Assembly (NCBI RefSeq): GCF_004000765.1
Contig: NZ_BILW01000028.1
Location: forward strand, 17,802 to 81,801
DNA length: 64,000 bases
From: Paenibacillus chondroitinus NBRC 15376
GTDB lineage: Bacteria; Bacillota; Bacilli; Paenibacillales; NBRC-103111
Direction of reading: 5' to 3'
The translations under genes were made by a program, and so were the position numbers. Positions 37,640-47,027 of the stretch are shown in pieces. Below the pieces are notes generated by a model. The model ran no database searches. It was given only the letters and a program-made list of their open reading frames with translations, and was not told the origin of the DNA. Positions within the stretch are counted from its first letter, which is position 1. Each line of letters begins with the position of its first letter.

Positions 37640-39397
37640 ATGTGGAAACTACGATCATTTGTTAAACCTTACTGGCTGATCACCCTGCTTGCCCCCTTGC
37701 TCATGGTGATGGAGGTCTGCATGGACCTGACTCAACCTCGCCTCATGGCGGCTATTGTGAACCACGGCGTAGCCGAGGGTAATCTCGCGCTGGTTTGGTC
37801 AACAGGCTTGCACATGTTGGGCGTTGCTTTTCTCGGCCTTATCGGTGGGGTGGGCTGTACGTTTTTCACGGTGAAAGCCGCACAAAACTTTGGGGCCGAC
37901 CTAAGGCTCAGCGTTTTTGAAAAGGTGCAATCGTTTTCGTTCCGGCAGTTGGATACTTTTTCAACCGGATCGCTGATTACTCGCTTGACCGGAGATGTGA
38001 TGCAAATGCTGAACATCCTGCAAATTCTGCTGCGCCAGTTTACACGTGAGGCTTCGCTGCTTATTGGCAGCATTATCATGGCGATTGTTATTTCGCCAAG
38101 GCTTTCTTTGATTTTGCTGGCTGTCGTTCCGATTCAATTTCTTATTTTATTTGTGTTGATGAGACGCTCTACGCCACTTTTTCGGCTGATGCAGGCGAGG
38201 CTCGATCGCGTTAACACCGTTATGCAGGAAAGCACCTCAGGCATTCGGGTGATCAAAGCTTTCGTTCGCGCCGCCTTCGAGCGAACCCGCTTCGGCAAAG
38301 CGAACACCGCCCTGCTGGACGCAAGCCTCAGCTCCGCCCGCGCTCTGGCGACTAGCGGACCGCTGATGACATTGATTTTGAACATCAGCATTGTTGCGGT
38401 TCTATGGTTCGGCGGCGGGCAGACCTGGAGCGGTTCTATGGCGATTGGCGATTTGGCTGCTTTTATCATTTATATCACTCAAGTGCTCTTCTCGCTGGTT
38501 TCAATCAGCAATACGCTGATGAATATTTCTCGTGCTCAAGTCTCCGCCGAGCGAATCCGTGAAGTTTTGGATACAGAACCGGATATGAACGAACCTGTGC
38601 AGGAACGCAGCGAAGTACATACAGAGCGGAATTCACTTGTGGCCGGCTGTGAGTTGGAGTTCGATCAGGTATCCTTCGTGTATGATTCGGCTCCCGATCA
38701 GCCTGTCCTTGAGAACATCTCTTTCAAGGCGCTGCCAGGTCAGACGATCGGGATTCTCGGGGCGACCGGCTCCGGTAAATCTACGCTCGTCAGCTTAATT
38801 CCACGGCTTTATGACGCAACGAAGGGCCGCATTCTTATAGGCGGCGTTGATATTAAGGAAATGCCCGTTGAACAGCTTCGCAGTCAAATCGGCATTGTGC
38901 TGCAGCAGTCCATCTTGTTTAGCGGGACCATTCGCGAGAACCTTCTTTTCGGCAGGCCGGGGGCTACTGCGGCCGAGATTGAGGAAGCCGCCAAGGCTGC
39001 GGAAGCGGATAGCTTCATTCGCCAGTTACCCGAAGGGTACGAGGCGAAGCTGGGACAACGCGGGGTGAATCTGTCCGGCGGCCAGAAACAGCGCATAGCG
39101 ATTGCCCGAGCTCTGCTCCTGCGATCACCGCTGCTTGTACTGGATGATAGCACCAGCGCCATCGATCTTGGCACGGAGAAACGCATCCAGCGATCCCTGC
39201 AGCAGTTGATGGCCGGCAGCACGCGCATCATTATCGCGCAGCGCGTCACATCGGTGCTGCACGCCGATCAAATTCTTGTCCTGGATGAGGGACGCATCGC
39301 CGCACGGGGAACTCACGAAGAGCTGCTGGCGACAAGCGCCATCTACCAAGACATTTACCGCTCGCAGCAAGGAAAGGAGACCGCCCTTCATGGCTAA
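37640..39397 (+). CDS. ABC exporter half-transporter, degenerate ATP site (YfiB-like)
   Basis: This 585-residue exporter subunit has six transmembrane helices (about 15-310) and an ATPase with Walker A GATGSGKST, Q-loop VLQQSILF, signature LSGGQKQRIAIARALLL, and Walker B LLVLDDSTSAID where the catalytic Glu is Asp. The H-loop is IAQRVTS, with Gln instead of His. These changes mark the non-catalytic side of a heterodimeric exporter such as TM287/288 or YfiBC. Its last 8 bases overlap the start of the partner gene (ATGGCTAA). Confidence 0.92.
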   Translation: MWKLRSFVKPYWLITLLAPLLMVMEVCMDLTQPRLMAAIVNHGVAEGNLALVWSTGLHMLGVAFLGLIGGVGCTFFTVKAAQNFGADLRLSVFEKVQSFSFRQLDTFSTGSLITRLTGDVMQMLNILQILLRQFTREASLLIGSIIMAIVISPRLSLILLAVVPIQFLILFVLMRRSTPLFRLMQARLDRVNTVMQESTSGIRVIKAFVRAAFERTRFGKANTALLDASLSSARALATSGPLMTLILNISIVAVLWFGGGQTWSGSMAIGDLAAFIIYITQVLFSLVSISNTLMNISRAQVSAERIREVLDTEPDMNEPVQERSEVHTERNSLVAGCELEFDQVSFVYDSAPDQPVLENISFKALPGQTIGILGATGSGKSTLVSLIPRLYDATKGRILIGGVDIKEMPVEQLRSQIGIVLQQSILFSGTIRENLLFGRPGATAAEIEEAAKAAEADSFIRQLPEGYEAKLGQRGVNLSGGQKQRIAIARALLLRSPLLVLDDSTSAIDLGTEKRIQRSLQQLMAGSTRIIIAQRVTSVLHADQILVLDEGRIAARGTHEELLATSAIYQDIYRSQQGKETALHG

Positions 39398-41171
39398 AAA
39401 GCAGACACCGCCTCAGAAGCCGCGTGCCAAGCACATCGGTGCAACCCTACTTCGCATGTGGGGTTACCTTCAGCAGCAGCGCATCGGGCTGATCACGGTT
39501 ATTATCCTTACGGTTCTCGGCAGCGGTCTTGCGCTGCTCGGGCCTTATTTGATAGGCGTCGCCATCGATGACTATATCGTACCGCGGGACCGCAGCGGAC
39601 TGCTTGGACTCTGCCTCCTTTTGCTTGGCTGTTATTTGTTCAGTGGAGCCGCTACGTGGATTCAATCCTATGTCATGGCAGGGGTATCTCAGCGGACGGT
39701 TTGGGAAATGAGACAGGATCTGTTTCGCCACCTGCACAAGCTGCCGATCAGTTATTTTGACAAGACTTCTCACGGTGAACTTATGAGCCGAACGACGAAT
39801 GACGTCGATAACGTGGCAACTACGCTCAGTCAAAACTTAACGCAGATCATTACAAGTATCGTGATGATTGCCGGCTCTTTTATTATGATGATTACTTTGA
39901 ATATTTGGCTTACTCTCATTACATTGATTACGGTTCCTATCGTTCTATTCACAACGAAAAAGATTACGCGGCATACCCAACGCCTGTTCAAAGAACAGCA
40001 GCAGCGGCTCGGTGAGCTCAATGGCTTGATTGAGGAAACGATTTCCGGGCAAAAAGTAGTTAAAACGTTCCGCCGTGAAGCTGCGACGGTCCGCCAGCTG
40101 GGTACGATTAACAAGCAGCTCCGCACAGCCGGTACTGGCGCACAGCAGCTTTCGGGCATGATGGGACCAAGCATGAACATGATCAATCATTTCAGTTTCA
40201 TTCTGCTGGCTGCCATAGGTGGCTGGATGGTGCTCAAGGGTTGGACGATGGTTGGCGTTATTATCAGCTTCCTCAACTATTCCAGGCAATTCAGCCGCCC
40301 CATCAACGATCTCGCGAATCAGTATAATATGATTCAGTCCGGCATCGCGGGTGCTGAGCGTGTGTTTGAAGTGATGGATCGCGAGACGGAATACGATCGT
40401 GGCACAAGTGCGGAGCAGTTAACCGACGTGAAAGGTGAGGTTGTTTTTCAGAACGTCTCATTCCGCTATACCGACGATGTGCCTACGCTGAACGATGTCA
40501 CGTTCGCCGCACAGCCTGGCGATTTGATCGCCTTGGTTGGCCCGACGGGCGCCGGCAAAACGACGATCATCAACCTGCTGACCCGCTTCTACGATGTCGG
40601 CGAAGGCTCTATCACCATCGACGGCCGCGATATTCGCAGCCTCGATAAAGACAGTTTGCGCAGCCGGCTCGGCATCGTGCTGCAGGATGTGTACCTTTTC
40701 TCGGATACGATCCGAGAAAATATCCGCTTCGGCCGTCTGGACGCGACGGACGAAGAAGTCGAAGCCGCCGCGAAGCTTGCCAACGCGGACGGGTTCATTC
40801 GCAAGCTGCCTAACGGCTATGACGCCATGTTGACCGCCGGAGGCGGCAACCTGAGTCAAGGCCAGCGGCAGCTGCTCACGATCGCGCGGGCGATTCTCGC
40901 CGACCCCGCGATCCTGGTGCTCGACGAGGCGACGAGCTCCGTCGACACGCGCACCGAGCTGCACATCCAGCAGGCGATGGGCGTTCTGATGAAAGGGCGC
41001 ACGAGCTTCGTGATCGCCCACCGTCTCAGCACGATTCGCGAAGCGAGTGCGATTCTGGTCATCCACGGCGGCGAGATCGTGGAACGGGGCACGCACGAGG
41101 AGCTGCTTGCGCTCCGCGGGCATTATTATGAATTGTATGCCAACCAATTCAGCCAGGTTAGCTCACTTTGA
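39390..41171 (+). CDS. ABC exporter half-transporter, catalytic subunit (YfiC-like)
   Basis: The 593-residue partner has six transmembrane helices and a canonical ATPase: Walker A GPTGAGKTT, signature LSQGQRQLLTIARAIL (Gln in place of Gly), Walker B ILVLDEATSSVD and H-loop IAHRLST. The canonical Glu and His here complement the degenerate ones of the preceding subunit. ATG 39390 is used with GGAAAGGAGA upstream; a frame from 39276 lies inside the previous gene. MarR plus heterodimeric exporter suggests drug or metabolite efflux; substrate unknown. Confidence 0.93.
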   Translation: MAKKQTPPQKPRAKHIGATLLRMWGYLQQQRIGLITVIILTVLGSGLALLGPYLIGVAIDDYIVPRDRSGLLGLCLLLLGCYLFSGAATWIQSYVMAGVSQRTVWEMRQDLFRHLHKLPISYFDKTSHGELMSRTTNDVDNVATTLSQNLTQIITSIVMIAGSFIMMITLNIWLTLITLITVPIVLFTTKKITRHTQRLFKEQQQRLGELNGLIEETISGQKVVKTFRREAATVRQLGTINKQLRTAGTGAQQLSGMMGPSMNMINHFSFILLAAIGGWMVLKGWTMVGVIISFLNYSRQFSRPINDLANQYNMIQSGIAGAERVFEVMDRETEYDRGTSAEQLTDVKGEVVFQNVSFRYTDDVPTLNDVTFAAQPGDLIALVGPTGAGKTTIINLLTRFYDVGEGSITIDGRDIRSLDKDSLRSRLGIVLQDVYLFSDTIRENIRFGRLDATDEEVEAAAKLANADGFIRKLPNGYDAMLTAGGGNLSQGQRQLLTIARAILADPAILVLDEATSSVDTRTELHIQQAMGVLMKGRTSFVIAHRLSTIREASAILVIHGGEIVERGTHEELLALRGHYYELYANQFSQVSSL

Positions 41172-41232
41172 GGAGCCGTTACGGTTGCGGCTGCCTCGAT
41201 GGCCGTGGCGATCAAGCTGTCCGCTAATTATT

Positions 41233-41415
41233 TAACGGACCTCATTGACGTTAAATTCGTTTATTTTCCTGTTTCTCAAACGTAGCGGACACCAGGGTCG
41301 TTAATAGTTAATAAAACAAGCAAAACGCACAATTTTGGTGTGAATAGCGGCTTTGGAGTCCGTTACAATTTGAAAATGGCCCAAATTCATTGAATAAGGG
41401 CTGCTCTGTCCGTTA
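41233..41415. repeat. family B four-unit intergenic element, copy 2
   Basis: Direct units at 41233-41255 and 41283-41305, inverted units at 41343-41365 and 41393-41415. Distances are 50, 60 and 50 bp; total 183 bp. The direct units are more degenerate at their inner ends than in copies 1 and 3. It follows the ABC exporter genes and precedes a terminator. Confidence 0.85.
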
Positions 41416-41422
41416 GAAATTC

Positions 41423-41462
41423 AAAAAGAGGGTTCCCATTAAACTGCGAGCCCTCTTTTTTT
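41423..41462 (+). terminator. intrinsic terminator of the marR-ABC operon
   Basis: AAAAAGAGGG pairs with CCCTCTTTTT followed by more T. The family B element therefore lies inside the transcript's 3' end. Confidence 0.8.
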
Positions 41463-41547
41463 CGTATTTTCAACCGTGAAGCTTAACATTTGGTATTATA
41501 TGGATTAATAAGGGGAATTTACACTATATCTAGGAGGATGATACACT

Positions 41548-41760
41548 TTGGATTTTTCAGAACTTCACCAGTTTTTTAACGATATCAGTTTTAGGATTGG
41601 AAATGTAGCAGATCAAACTAATAACCTTTCACAACAACTATAAACAGATATAACGCAATTAAAGGCAGAACTGCATACCACAAATATTTTACTTACCTTA
41701 TTTTTAATCGTGAACATTATTGGTTTAACTCTCAATTTTGTTAAAAGAGCGAAAAAGTAA
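41548..41760 (+). pseudogene. small membrane protein gene interrupted by one in-frame stop
   Basis: After AGGAGG, a TTG at 41548 opens a frame LDFSELHQFFNDISFRIGN that continues for 31 codons to TAA (41641), then stays open in the same frame for 38 more codons and ends in a hydrophobic helix (ILLTLFLIVNIIGLTLNFV) and KRAKK. A strong terminator follows. A single point change making TAA from a sense codon would explain this. The unbroken product would be about 70 residues with a C-terminal membrane anchor. It could alternatively be a functional 31-residue peptide; I favour recent decay or a sequencing error. Confidence 0.6.
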
Positions 41761-41796
41761 AACTGCCAACAGCGCGAAAGAAGTGCAAGCATAACG

Positions 41797-41867
41797 CCCT
41801 ATTGGGTTGCAGCTGAGTGAATTATTTCTATTCACTTAAGTAGGTGCAATCCTAATAGGGTTTTTTT
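41797..41867 (+). terminator. intrinsic terminator
   Basis: CCCTATT with inner GTGAAT pairs with ATTCAC and AATAGGG, followed by TTTTTTT. It ends the small interrupted gene's transcript. Confidence 0.85.
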
Positions 41868-42022
41868 ATGCTTTCAATCAGGGCACCCTACCCTTAACAC
41901 GAATTACCTTCAGCCGTAGTTATCCATCTTAAATCTTAGTTATATCAACACCCTACAGGATTCAGGTACTCTTAGAGATGTAATCACAGTCATTTCTAAG
42001 TACATGGGAGGTCACATATTAG

Positions 42023-43372
42023 ATGAAAAAATCATTCAAACAATGGATTGGCGTCGGCACGACAGCTGTTATGGCTGCAACGGTTTTAGCAGGCTGCGGA
42101 AGTACAACGAACACAACACAACCATCTACTGCGCCAAGCGCCGGTGCTGCTGCAACCGCTAACGCAAAGCCGTTCGCAGGTAAAACGATCTCGCTCGTAA
42201 CGGCCAACCACCCTTGGGCAGATGCCATTAAGCCTTTGCTGCCGGATTTCGAGAAGGAAACGGGCATCAAGGTGAATGTGGAAAGCTTTTTCGAGGATCA
42301 GCTCACACAAAAACTGACGGTTCAGTTCACATCCGGCTCCGCAACGCCTGACGTTTTCATGTACCGACCGCTTCAGGAAGGCAAGCTTTTTTACAAAAAT
42401 GGTTGGGTACAACCTTTAGATGACTACGCTCAAAAAGCGAAGGATTACGATTTCAACGATTTTTCCAAATCAGCCATCGGCTCCACAACGGTTGAATCCA
42501 AATTAGCGGGTATTCCGATTATTACGGAGCAAGAGATTTTGTACTACCGCAAGGATCTGCTGCAAAAGGCCGGCATCGCCGTACCGAAAACATTAGATGA
42601 GCTTAATGCTGCGGTGAAAAAACTGCACGATCCGAAAAACGAAATGTACGGATTCGTCGCTAGGGGCCAGCGCTCACCGCTCGTCACGCAGGTGTCGTCC
42701 TTCCTGTATTCGGAAGGCGCGGACTTCACGACAAGCGAGAAAGCCAGCATCAATACGCCTGAGGCGATCAAAGCTTTTACCACATACGGTACGCTGCTGA
42801 AAGACTACGCTCCTCCAGGTGTGCTTAACATGTCCTGGCCGCAAGCCTTTGGTATTTTCGCACAAGGAAAGGTTGCTTTCTTAACGGACGCCAACTCCTT
42901 GTACCAGAACGCAACGGACCCTGCTAAATCCAAAGTAGCTGACCAAGTAGGATTCGCTGTATTCCCTGGCGGTAAAGCAGGCTCCAAGCCTTACAGTATC
43001 ACATCTTGGGGACTTGCCATGAATGCCAAATCCGGCAATAAAGATGCGACTTGGGCTTTCATTCAATGGGCGACAAGCAAAGATGTTGTGTTGAAAACGC
43101 AGCAAAAAGGCAACCCCGGCGCCCGCGCTTCTGTATGGGATAAACCGGAAGGGACGACCGGATTCCCTGCAGAGCTAGTTCCGATCATCAAGGAAAGCGC
43201 CAAAACAGGTGTTGACCACGACCGTCCAACGGTTATCAGCGTAGGTGAGGCTCGTGATGCCGTTGGTGAAATCGTGCAGAAGGTGATGTCCGGCGAAACG
43301 AACCTCCAACCGGTTGCTGATAAAGCTAACCAAGCGCTGCAAACGATCATCGATAAAGATAAAACGAGATAA
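42023..43372 (+). CDS. carbohydrate ABC transporter substrate-binding lipoprotein
   Basis: The 449-residue family-1 extracellular binding protein has a lipoprotein signal (VMAATVLAGCGS; Cys about 26), a TQPSTAPSAGAAA linker, and the typical fold starting KTISLVTANHPWADAIKPLLPDFEKETGIKV. It delivers a sugar or sugar acid to the two permeases that follow. The downstream YesM/YesN pair and galactonate-type enzymes suggest galactonate or a related sugar acid or oligosaccharide as ligand, which is inference. No ATPase gene is present; a shared MsmX-type ATPase elsewhere is usual. Confidence 0.92.
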   Translation: MKKSFKQWIGVGTTAVMAATVLAGCGSTTNTTQPSTAPSAGAAATANAKPFAGKTISLVTANHPWADAIKPLLPDFEKETGIKVNVESFFEDQLTQKLTVQFTSGSATPDVFMYRPLQEGKLFYKNGWVQPLDDYAQKAKDYDFNDFSKSAIGSTTVESKLAGIPIITEQEILYYRKDLLQKAGIAVPKTLDELNAAVKKLHDPKNEMYGFVARGQRSPLVTQVSSFLYSEGADFTTSEKASINTPEAIKAFTTYGTLLKDYAPPGVLNMSWPQAFGIFAQGKVAFLTDANSLYQNATDPAKSKVADQVGFAVFPGGKAGSKPYSITSWGLAMNAKSGNKDATWAFIQWATSKDVVLKTQQKGNPGARASVWDKPEGTTGFPAELVPIIKESAKTGVDHDRPTVISVGEARDAVGEIVQKVMSGETNLQPVADKANQALQTIIDKDKTR

Positions 43373-43390
43373 ATAGATGTTTGATGGGTG

Positions 43391-43416
43391 AAAAGGGTCA
43401 TCTGATGGCCCTTTTT
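43391..43416 (+). terminator. stem-loop after the binding-protein gene, partial terminator
   Basis: AAAAGGG-CAT/ATG-CCCTTTTT. It lies between the binding-protein and first permease genes and probably lowers permease expression relative to binding protein. Confidence 0.78.
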
Positions 43417-43451
43417 CCTTTCATACGAAACACCAGAAAGGGTGACTTCAA

Positions 43452-44336
43452 GTGCAATACAGCTGGTTTAACCGCAACTTAAAATGGATTTATACCCTTC
43501 CGGCCGTCATCTTCGTCCTGCTAATGATGCTGTTTCCCATCATCTACACGGTGCGCATCAGCTTTTACGAGTGGAGCATGTCCGCTACGACGCCACCTCT
43601 GTGGGTGGGCTTAGCCAACTACGCAGCTTTACTAAAAGACGAGCGCTTCTGGCATGCCGCAGGCTCGACGTTTTATTTTACCTTTGCAGCACTCGCTTTG
43701 GAGGTTATTCTTGGCATCGCCATCGCTTTGCTGCTTTCCAGAGAGTTCCGCGGGAAAAACCTCGTCAAAACGGTTTTCCTGCTCCCGATGGTCGCCACAC
43801 CGGTCGCCATGGGCTTGGTCTGGATGCTGATTTATGAGCCAACAATCGGTGTCGCCAACATGATGCTCAAATCATTAGGGCTAGAACCCTTGCTATGGCT
43901 GGCTTCTCCCAATCAGGTCATTCCGTCTCTGGTCATCGTAGATGTCTGGGAATGGACGCCGATGATAGCGCTTATCATCATGGCCGGGTTGGCTACACTG
44001 CCAACTGACCCCTATGAAGCCGCTGATGTGGACGGCGCAAGTACATGGAGAAAGTTCGTTTCCATTACACTTCCGCTTTTAAGACCAACGATTATTGTGG
44101 CAGCTATGCTTCGTTTGATCGACGTTTTGAAAACATTCGACATCATCTACGCAACTACCCAAGGCGGACCGAACTTCGCCTCTGAGACGCTCAATCTGTA
44201 CGGTTATGTACTCGGCTTCCAATACTTCAAGCTTGGTATGGCGTCGTCCCTGCTTGTCATTTTCTTCGCGCTGGTGATGGGCCTTACGTTATTTATGATT
44301 TGGATGCGTAAACGAATGGAGGGAGCCACTTCATGA
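43452..44336 (+). CDS. carbohydrate ABC transporter permease (MalF/UgpA-type)
   Basis: The 294-residue protein has six transmembrane helices and the EAA loop PTDPYEAADVDGASTWRKFVSITLPLLRPT that contacts the ATPase. The GTG start follows AAAGGGTGA. It overlaps the second permease gene by 4 bp (ATGA). Its role is one half of the import channel. Confidence 0.92.
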   Translation: MQYSWFNRNLKWIYTLPAVIFVLLMMLFPIIYTVRISFYEWSMSATTPPLWVGLANYAALLKDERFWHAAGSTFYFTFAALALEVILGIAIALLLSREFRGKNLVKTVFLLPMVATPVAMGLVWMLIYEPTIGVANMMLKSLGLEPLLWLASPNQVIPSLVIVDVWEWTPMIALIIMAGLATLPTDPYEAADVDGASTWRKFVSITLPLLRPTIIVAAMLRLIDVLKTFDIIYATTQGGPNFASETLNLYGYVLGFQYFKLGMASSLLVIFFALVMGLTLFMIWMRKRMEGATS

Positions 44337-45148
44337 AGAAAAAAAGAGGTTCACGATTCCTGCAAACCCTGCTCACCTTCATCGTGCTGATTGTTTTTGC
44401 CTTCCCGTTTGTCTGGATGCTGCTCGCCTCCTTTAAAACACAATCGCAAATTTTGTCGACCGGCCAATTATTTATTTTCAAACCGACTTTTCATAACTAT
44501 GTCAGTGTGTTCAAGGAATACGATTTCTTGAAATTCATCTGGAACAGCTTCCTTGTTGCTTTCGGTTCGACGCTGCTGTCCCTTATTCTGGGCCTTCCGG
44601 CAGCCTATGCAATTGCGAGACATCACCTGCAAAAGCTCGGACTTCTCATTCTAGTCGCGAGAATCATTCCAGGGATTACGTTCCTGATTCCTTGGTTCAT
44701 TTTATTTTCCAAAATCCACTTGGTAGACACGTATACAGCCCTTATTCTAAGCCATATGCTCGTCGGTTTACCTTTTATTATCTGGATCATGATCTCCTTC
44801 TTCGAGGCTCTGCCTACGGAAATTGAAGAATCCGGCCTTATTGACGGCTGTACGCATCATCAGGTTTTCCTGCGGATTATTCTGCCAATCTCCGGACCTG
44901 GCGTGATTACGGCATCTCTGCTTTCATTTATCTTCTCGTGGAACAATTTCATGTTCTCTGTCATTCTGGCCGGGGACAAAACGAAGACGCTTCCGATCGC
45001 CGTATTTAACTTCATGTCTTATTCAGAGATTAACTGGGGCGCTCTTATGGCTGCCGCCTGCATCATTACGCTTCCGGTGCTGATTATCGCCTTGGTCTCG
45101 CAGCGCTATGTTGTCAGCGGGCTATCCGCAGGTGCTGTAAAAGGTTAA
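44333..45148 (+). CDS. carbohydrate ABC transporter permease (MalG/UgpE-type)
   Basis: The 271-residue protein has six transmembrane helices and an EAA loop (LPTEIEESGLIDGCTHHQVFLRIILPISGPG). It is translationally coupled to the preceding permease. A hairpin (ACGAGAGAGG...CTCTCGT, about 45178-45217) without a U-tract follows. Confidence 0.92.
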   Translation: MKKKRGSRFLQTLLTFIVLIVFAFPFVWMLLASFKTQSQILSTGQLFIFKPTFHNYVSVFKEYDFLKFIWNSFLVAFGSTLLSLILGLPAAYAIARHHLQKLGLLILVARIIPGITFLIPWFILFSKIHLVDTYTALILSHMLVGLPFIIWIMISFFEALPTEIEESGLIDGCTHHQVFLRIILPISGPGVITASLLSFIFSWNNFMFSVILAGDKTKTLPIAVFNFMSYSEINWGALMAAACIITLPVLIIALVSQRYVVSGLSAGAVKG

Positions 45149-45266
45149 TTCCGAAGGGTTATCCCTAGATACAAGGACGAGAGAGGCTTCCCTTCATTTG
45201 GAGGACTTCTCTCGTAGGCGTATACTCTAAGTTATAACGCTTAGCGGACCCGGAAGGTGATTTGGC

Positions 45267-47027
45267 ATGCCCTATAAACTGAATATTTTTAGTAAAATCT
45301 TAATCATGTTGATCCTACTCCTCATTCCTATCGTGCTGCTGTACAGCTATACGAACCGGATTACAAATAACGTTGTGCAGGATCAGATTCAATCTTCTAA
45401 TTTAAATCAGCTTTCCTTCTTCATGCATCAGCTGGATGCGGATGTGGAGCGGCTGGCCATGTCCCCCGTCATTCTCGGGAGCGATCCTTATATGAGGGAA
45501 TACATCAACCGGAGCGATTCACCGGACTATGATGTGCTGAAGGAACAGTCGCGAATGATTCAAAAGCTCAGCTTGCAAAGTGTTTCCAGCGGCTGGGTCA
45601 ATGAACTCACGGTTGCTATACCCAAGGGAAAGCAGGTGCTTTCCTCCAGTATTTTCGTCAACGGCACGGATGTATGGCCTTGGCATCGAGCCATTCAACG
45701 CACCTGGACCTATGAGGTACGGGAGGGCGACAAAGGGATTGGGTCGTTCATCCGGGAAATTAGCGAGCCGATTCGTGCGCAGACGGTGGATCAAGCAAAT
45801 GTGCTTTATCAGGTAAGATTCAGCGTCCAGAACATGGTGAATCTCATGGACGTGTACAAGCAGGATAAACGCAGCGACCCTTTTTTAGTGGATGGCAAAA
45901 ACGCTTTGATTGATAACAGCTCTTCCAATCAGCAGATTACGAATGCCATTAGAGAGCGCCTTACCCTGGGTGGGGACCTTCCCAACTCCGGTCAAGTCCA
46001 GTTCGAGATCGATCATCAGCAGTATTTGATCAGCTATGTAAAATCCACGCAGCTAGGCTGGTATTTAGTTGATTATGTGCCTGTGGAGAAAATACTTTCG
46101 CCGATTACCATGACGCGCAAATTGTTCTACACCACCATCGGACTTCTGCTCGTTATGAGTGTGCTTGCTTCTTTCATGCTGTACCGGAACGTGCAAATAC
46201 CGATTGGCAAAATGATGCAAAGCGTGCAAAAGGTGAAACGCGGCGATTTATCCGCCCGCATCCACTATAAGGCCAAAAATGAATTTGATTTCCTCATTCA
46301 GCGGTTCAATGAAATGGCGGAGCAAATTCAAGTGCTGGTCGAAGACGTCTATGCGGAGAAAATCCGGTCTCGCGAAGCGACCTTGAAGCAGCTGCAATCT
46401 CAGATTCATCCGCACTTTCTGTATAACTCCTTGTTCTTCATCATCAATTCAGCCGAGATGGAGGACAAAGAGTCAGTCGTGGCTATGGCGCAAAATTTGG
46501 CCGAATTCTACCGCTATACGACCAGGGTTGAGAAGCAGGCCGTTAAACTGTCAGATGAGCTTGATCTGGTCGGCCATTACTTGAATATTCAGCAGCTGCG
46601 CATCCATCGTCTGAAATATGATATTTCCGTTTCCGCGGATATGCTGGATGAATGGGTTCCGCGGCTGATCCTCCAGCCTTTGGTGGAGAATGCCATTCTG
46701 CATGGCATCGAACGCAGCGTGGAAGGCGATCTTATTACCATAACCGGTGAGCAGGATGTGAATTGGAACCGCGTCATCGTTGAAGATAACGGCGCAGGGC
46801 TTGACGAGGCGGGACTGGCCCGGCTGCTGGAACAGCTGCATTCCCCGATGTCGGATGACATTGGCTGCGGCACTTGGAATGTGCACCACCGGCTGTATTA
46901 CCAGTTCGGAGAAGGATCAGGGCTTACTTTTTATCCCGGTGAAAAAGGAGGCTTGAAGGCTGTGTTAACTTGGAAGCGCGGTGCGCAGATGAACCTTCCG
47001 GAAGCTGGCGGGGAGAGCAAACGATGA
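45267..47027 (+). CDS. YesM-type sensor histidine kinase
   Basis: The 586-residue membrane kinase has two transmembrane helices (about 9-29 and 287-308) around an extracellular sensor domain, then HAMP (about 310-362), a His_kinase domain with QIHPHFLYNSLFFIINSAE (phospho-His in HPHF) and an ATPase domain with PLVENAILHGIE and VEDNGAGLDE. It should phosphorylate the adjacent YesN-type regulator in response to the transported carbohydrate. The final G-box is shortened (IGCGTWNVHHRL), as is common in YesM proteins. It overlaps the regulator gene by 4 bp. Confidence 0.93.
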   Translation: MPYKLNIFSKILIMLILLLIPIVLLYSYTNRITNNVVQDQIQSSNLNQLSFFMHQLDADVERLAMSPVILGSDPYMREYINRSDSPDYDVLKEQSRMIQKLSLQSVSSGWVNELTVAIPKGKQVLSSSIFVNGTDVWPWHRAIQRTWTYEVREGDKGIGSFIREISEPIRAQTVDQANVLYQVRFSVQNMVNLMDVYKQDKRSDPFLVDGKNALIDNSSSNQQITNAIRERLTLGGDLPNSGQVQFEIDHQQYLISYVKSTQLGWYLVDYVPVEKILSPITMTRKLFYTTIGLLLVMSVLASFMLYRNVQIPIGKMMQSVQKVKRGDLSARIHYKAKNEFDFLIQRFNEMAEQIQVLVEDVYAEKIRSREATLKQLQSQIHPHFLYNSLFFIINSAEMEDKESVVAMAQNLAEFYRYTTRVEKQAVKLSDELDLVGHYLNIQQLRIHRLKYDISVSADMLDEWVPRLILQPLVENAILHGIERSVEGDLITITGEQDVNWNRVIVEDNGAGLDEAGLARLLEQLHSPMSDDIGCGTWNVHHRLYYQFGEGSGLTFYPGEKGGLKAVLTWKRGAQMNLPEAGGESKR

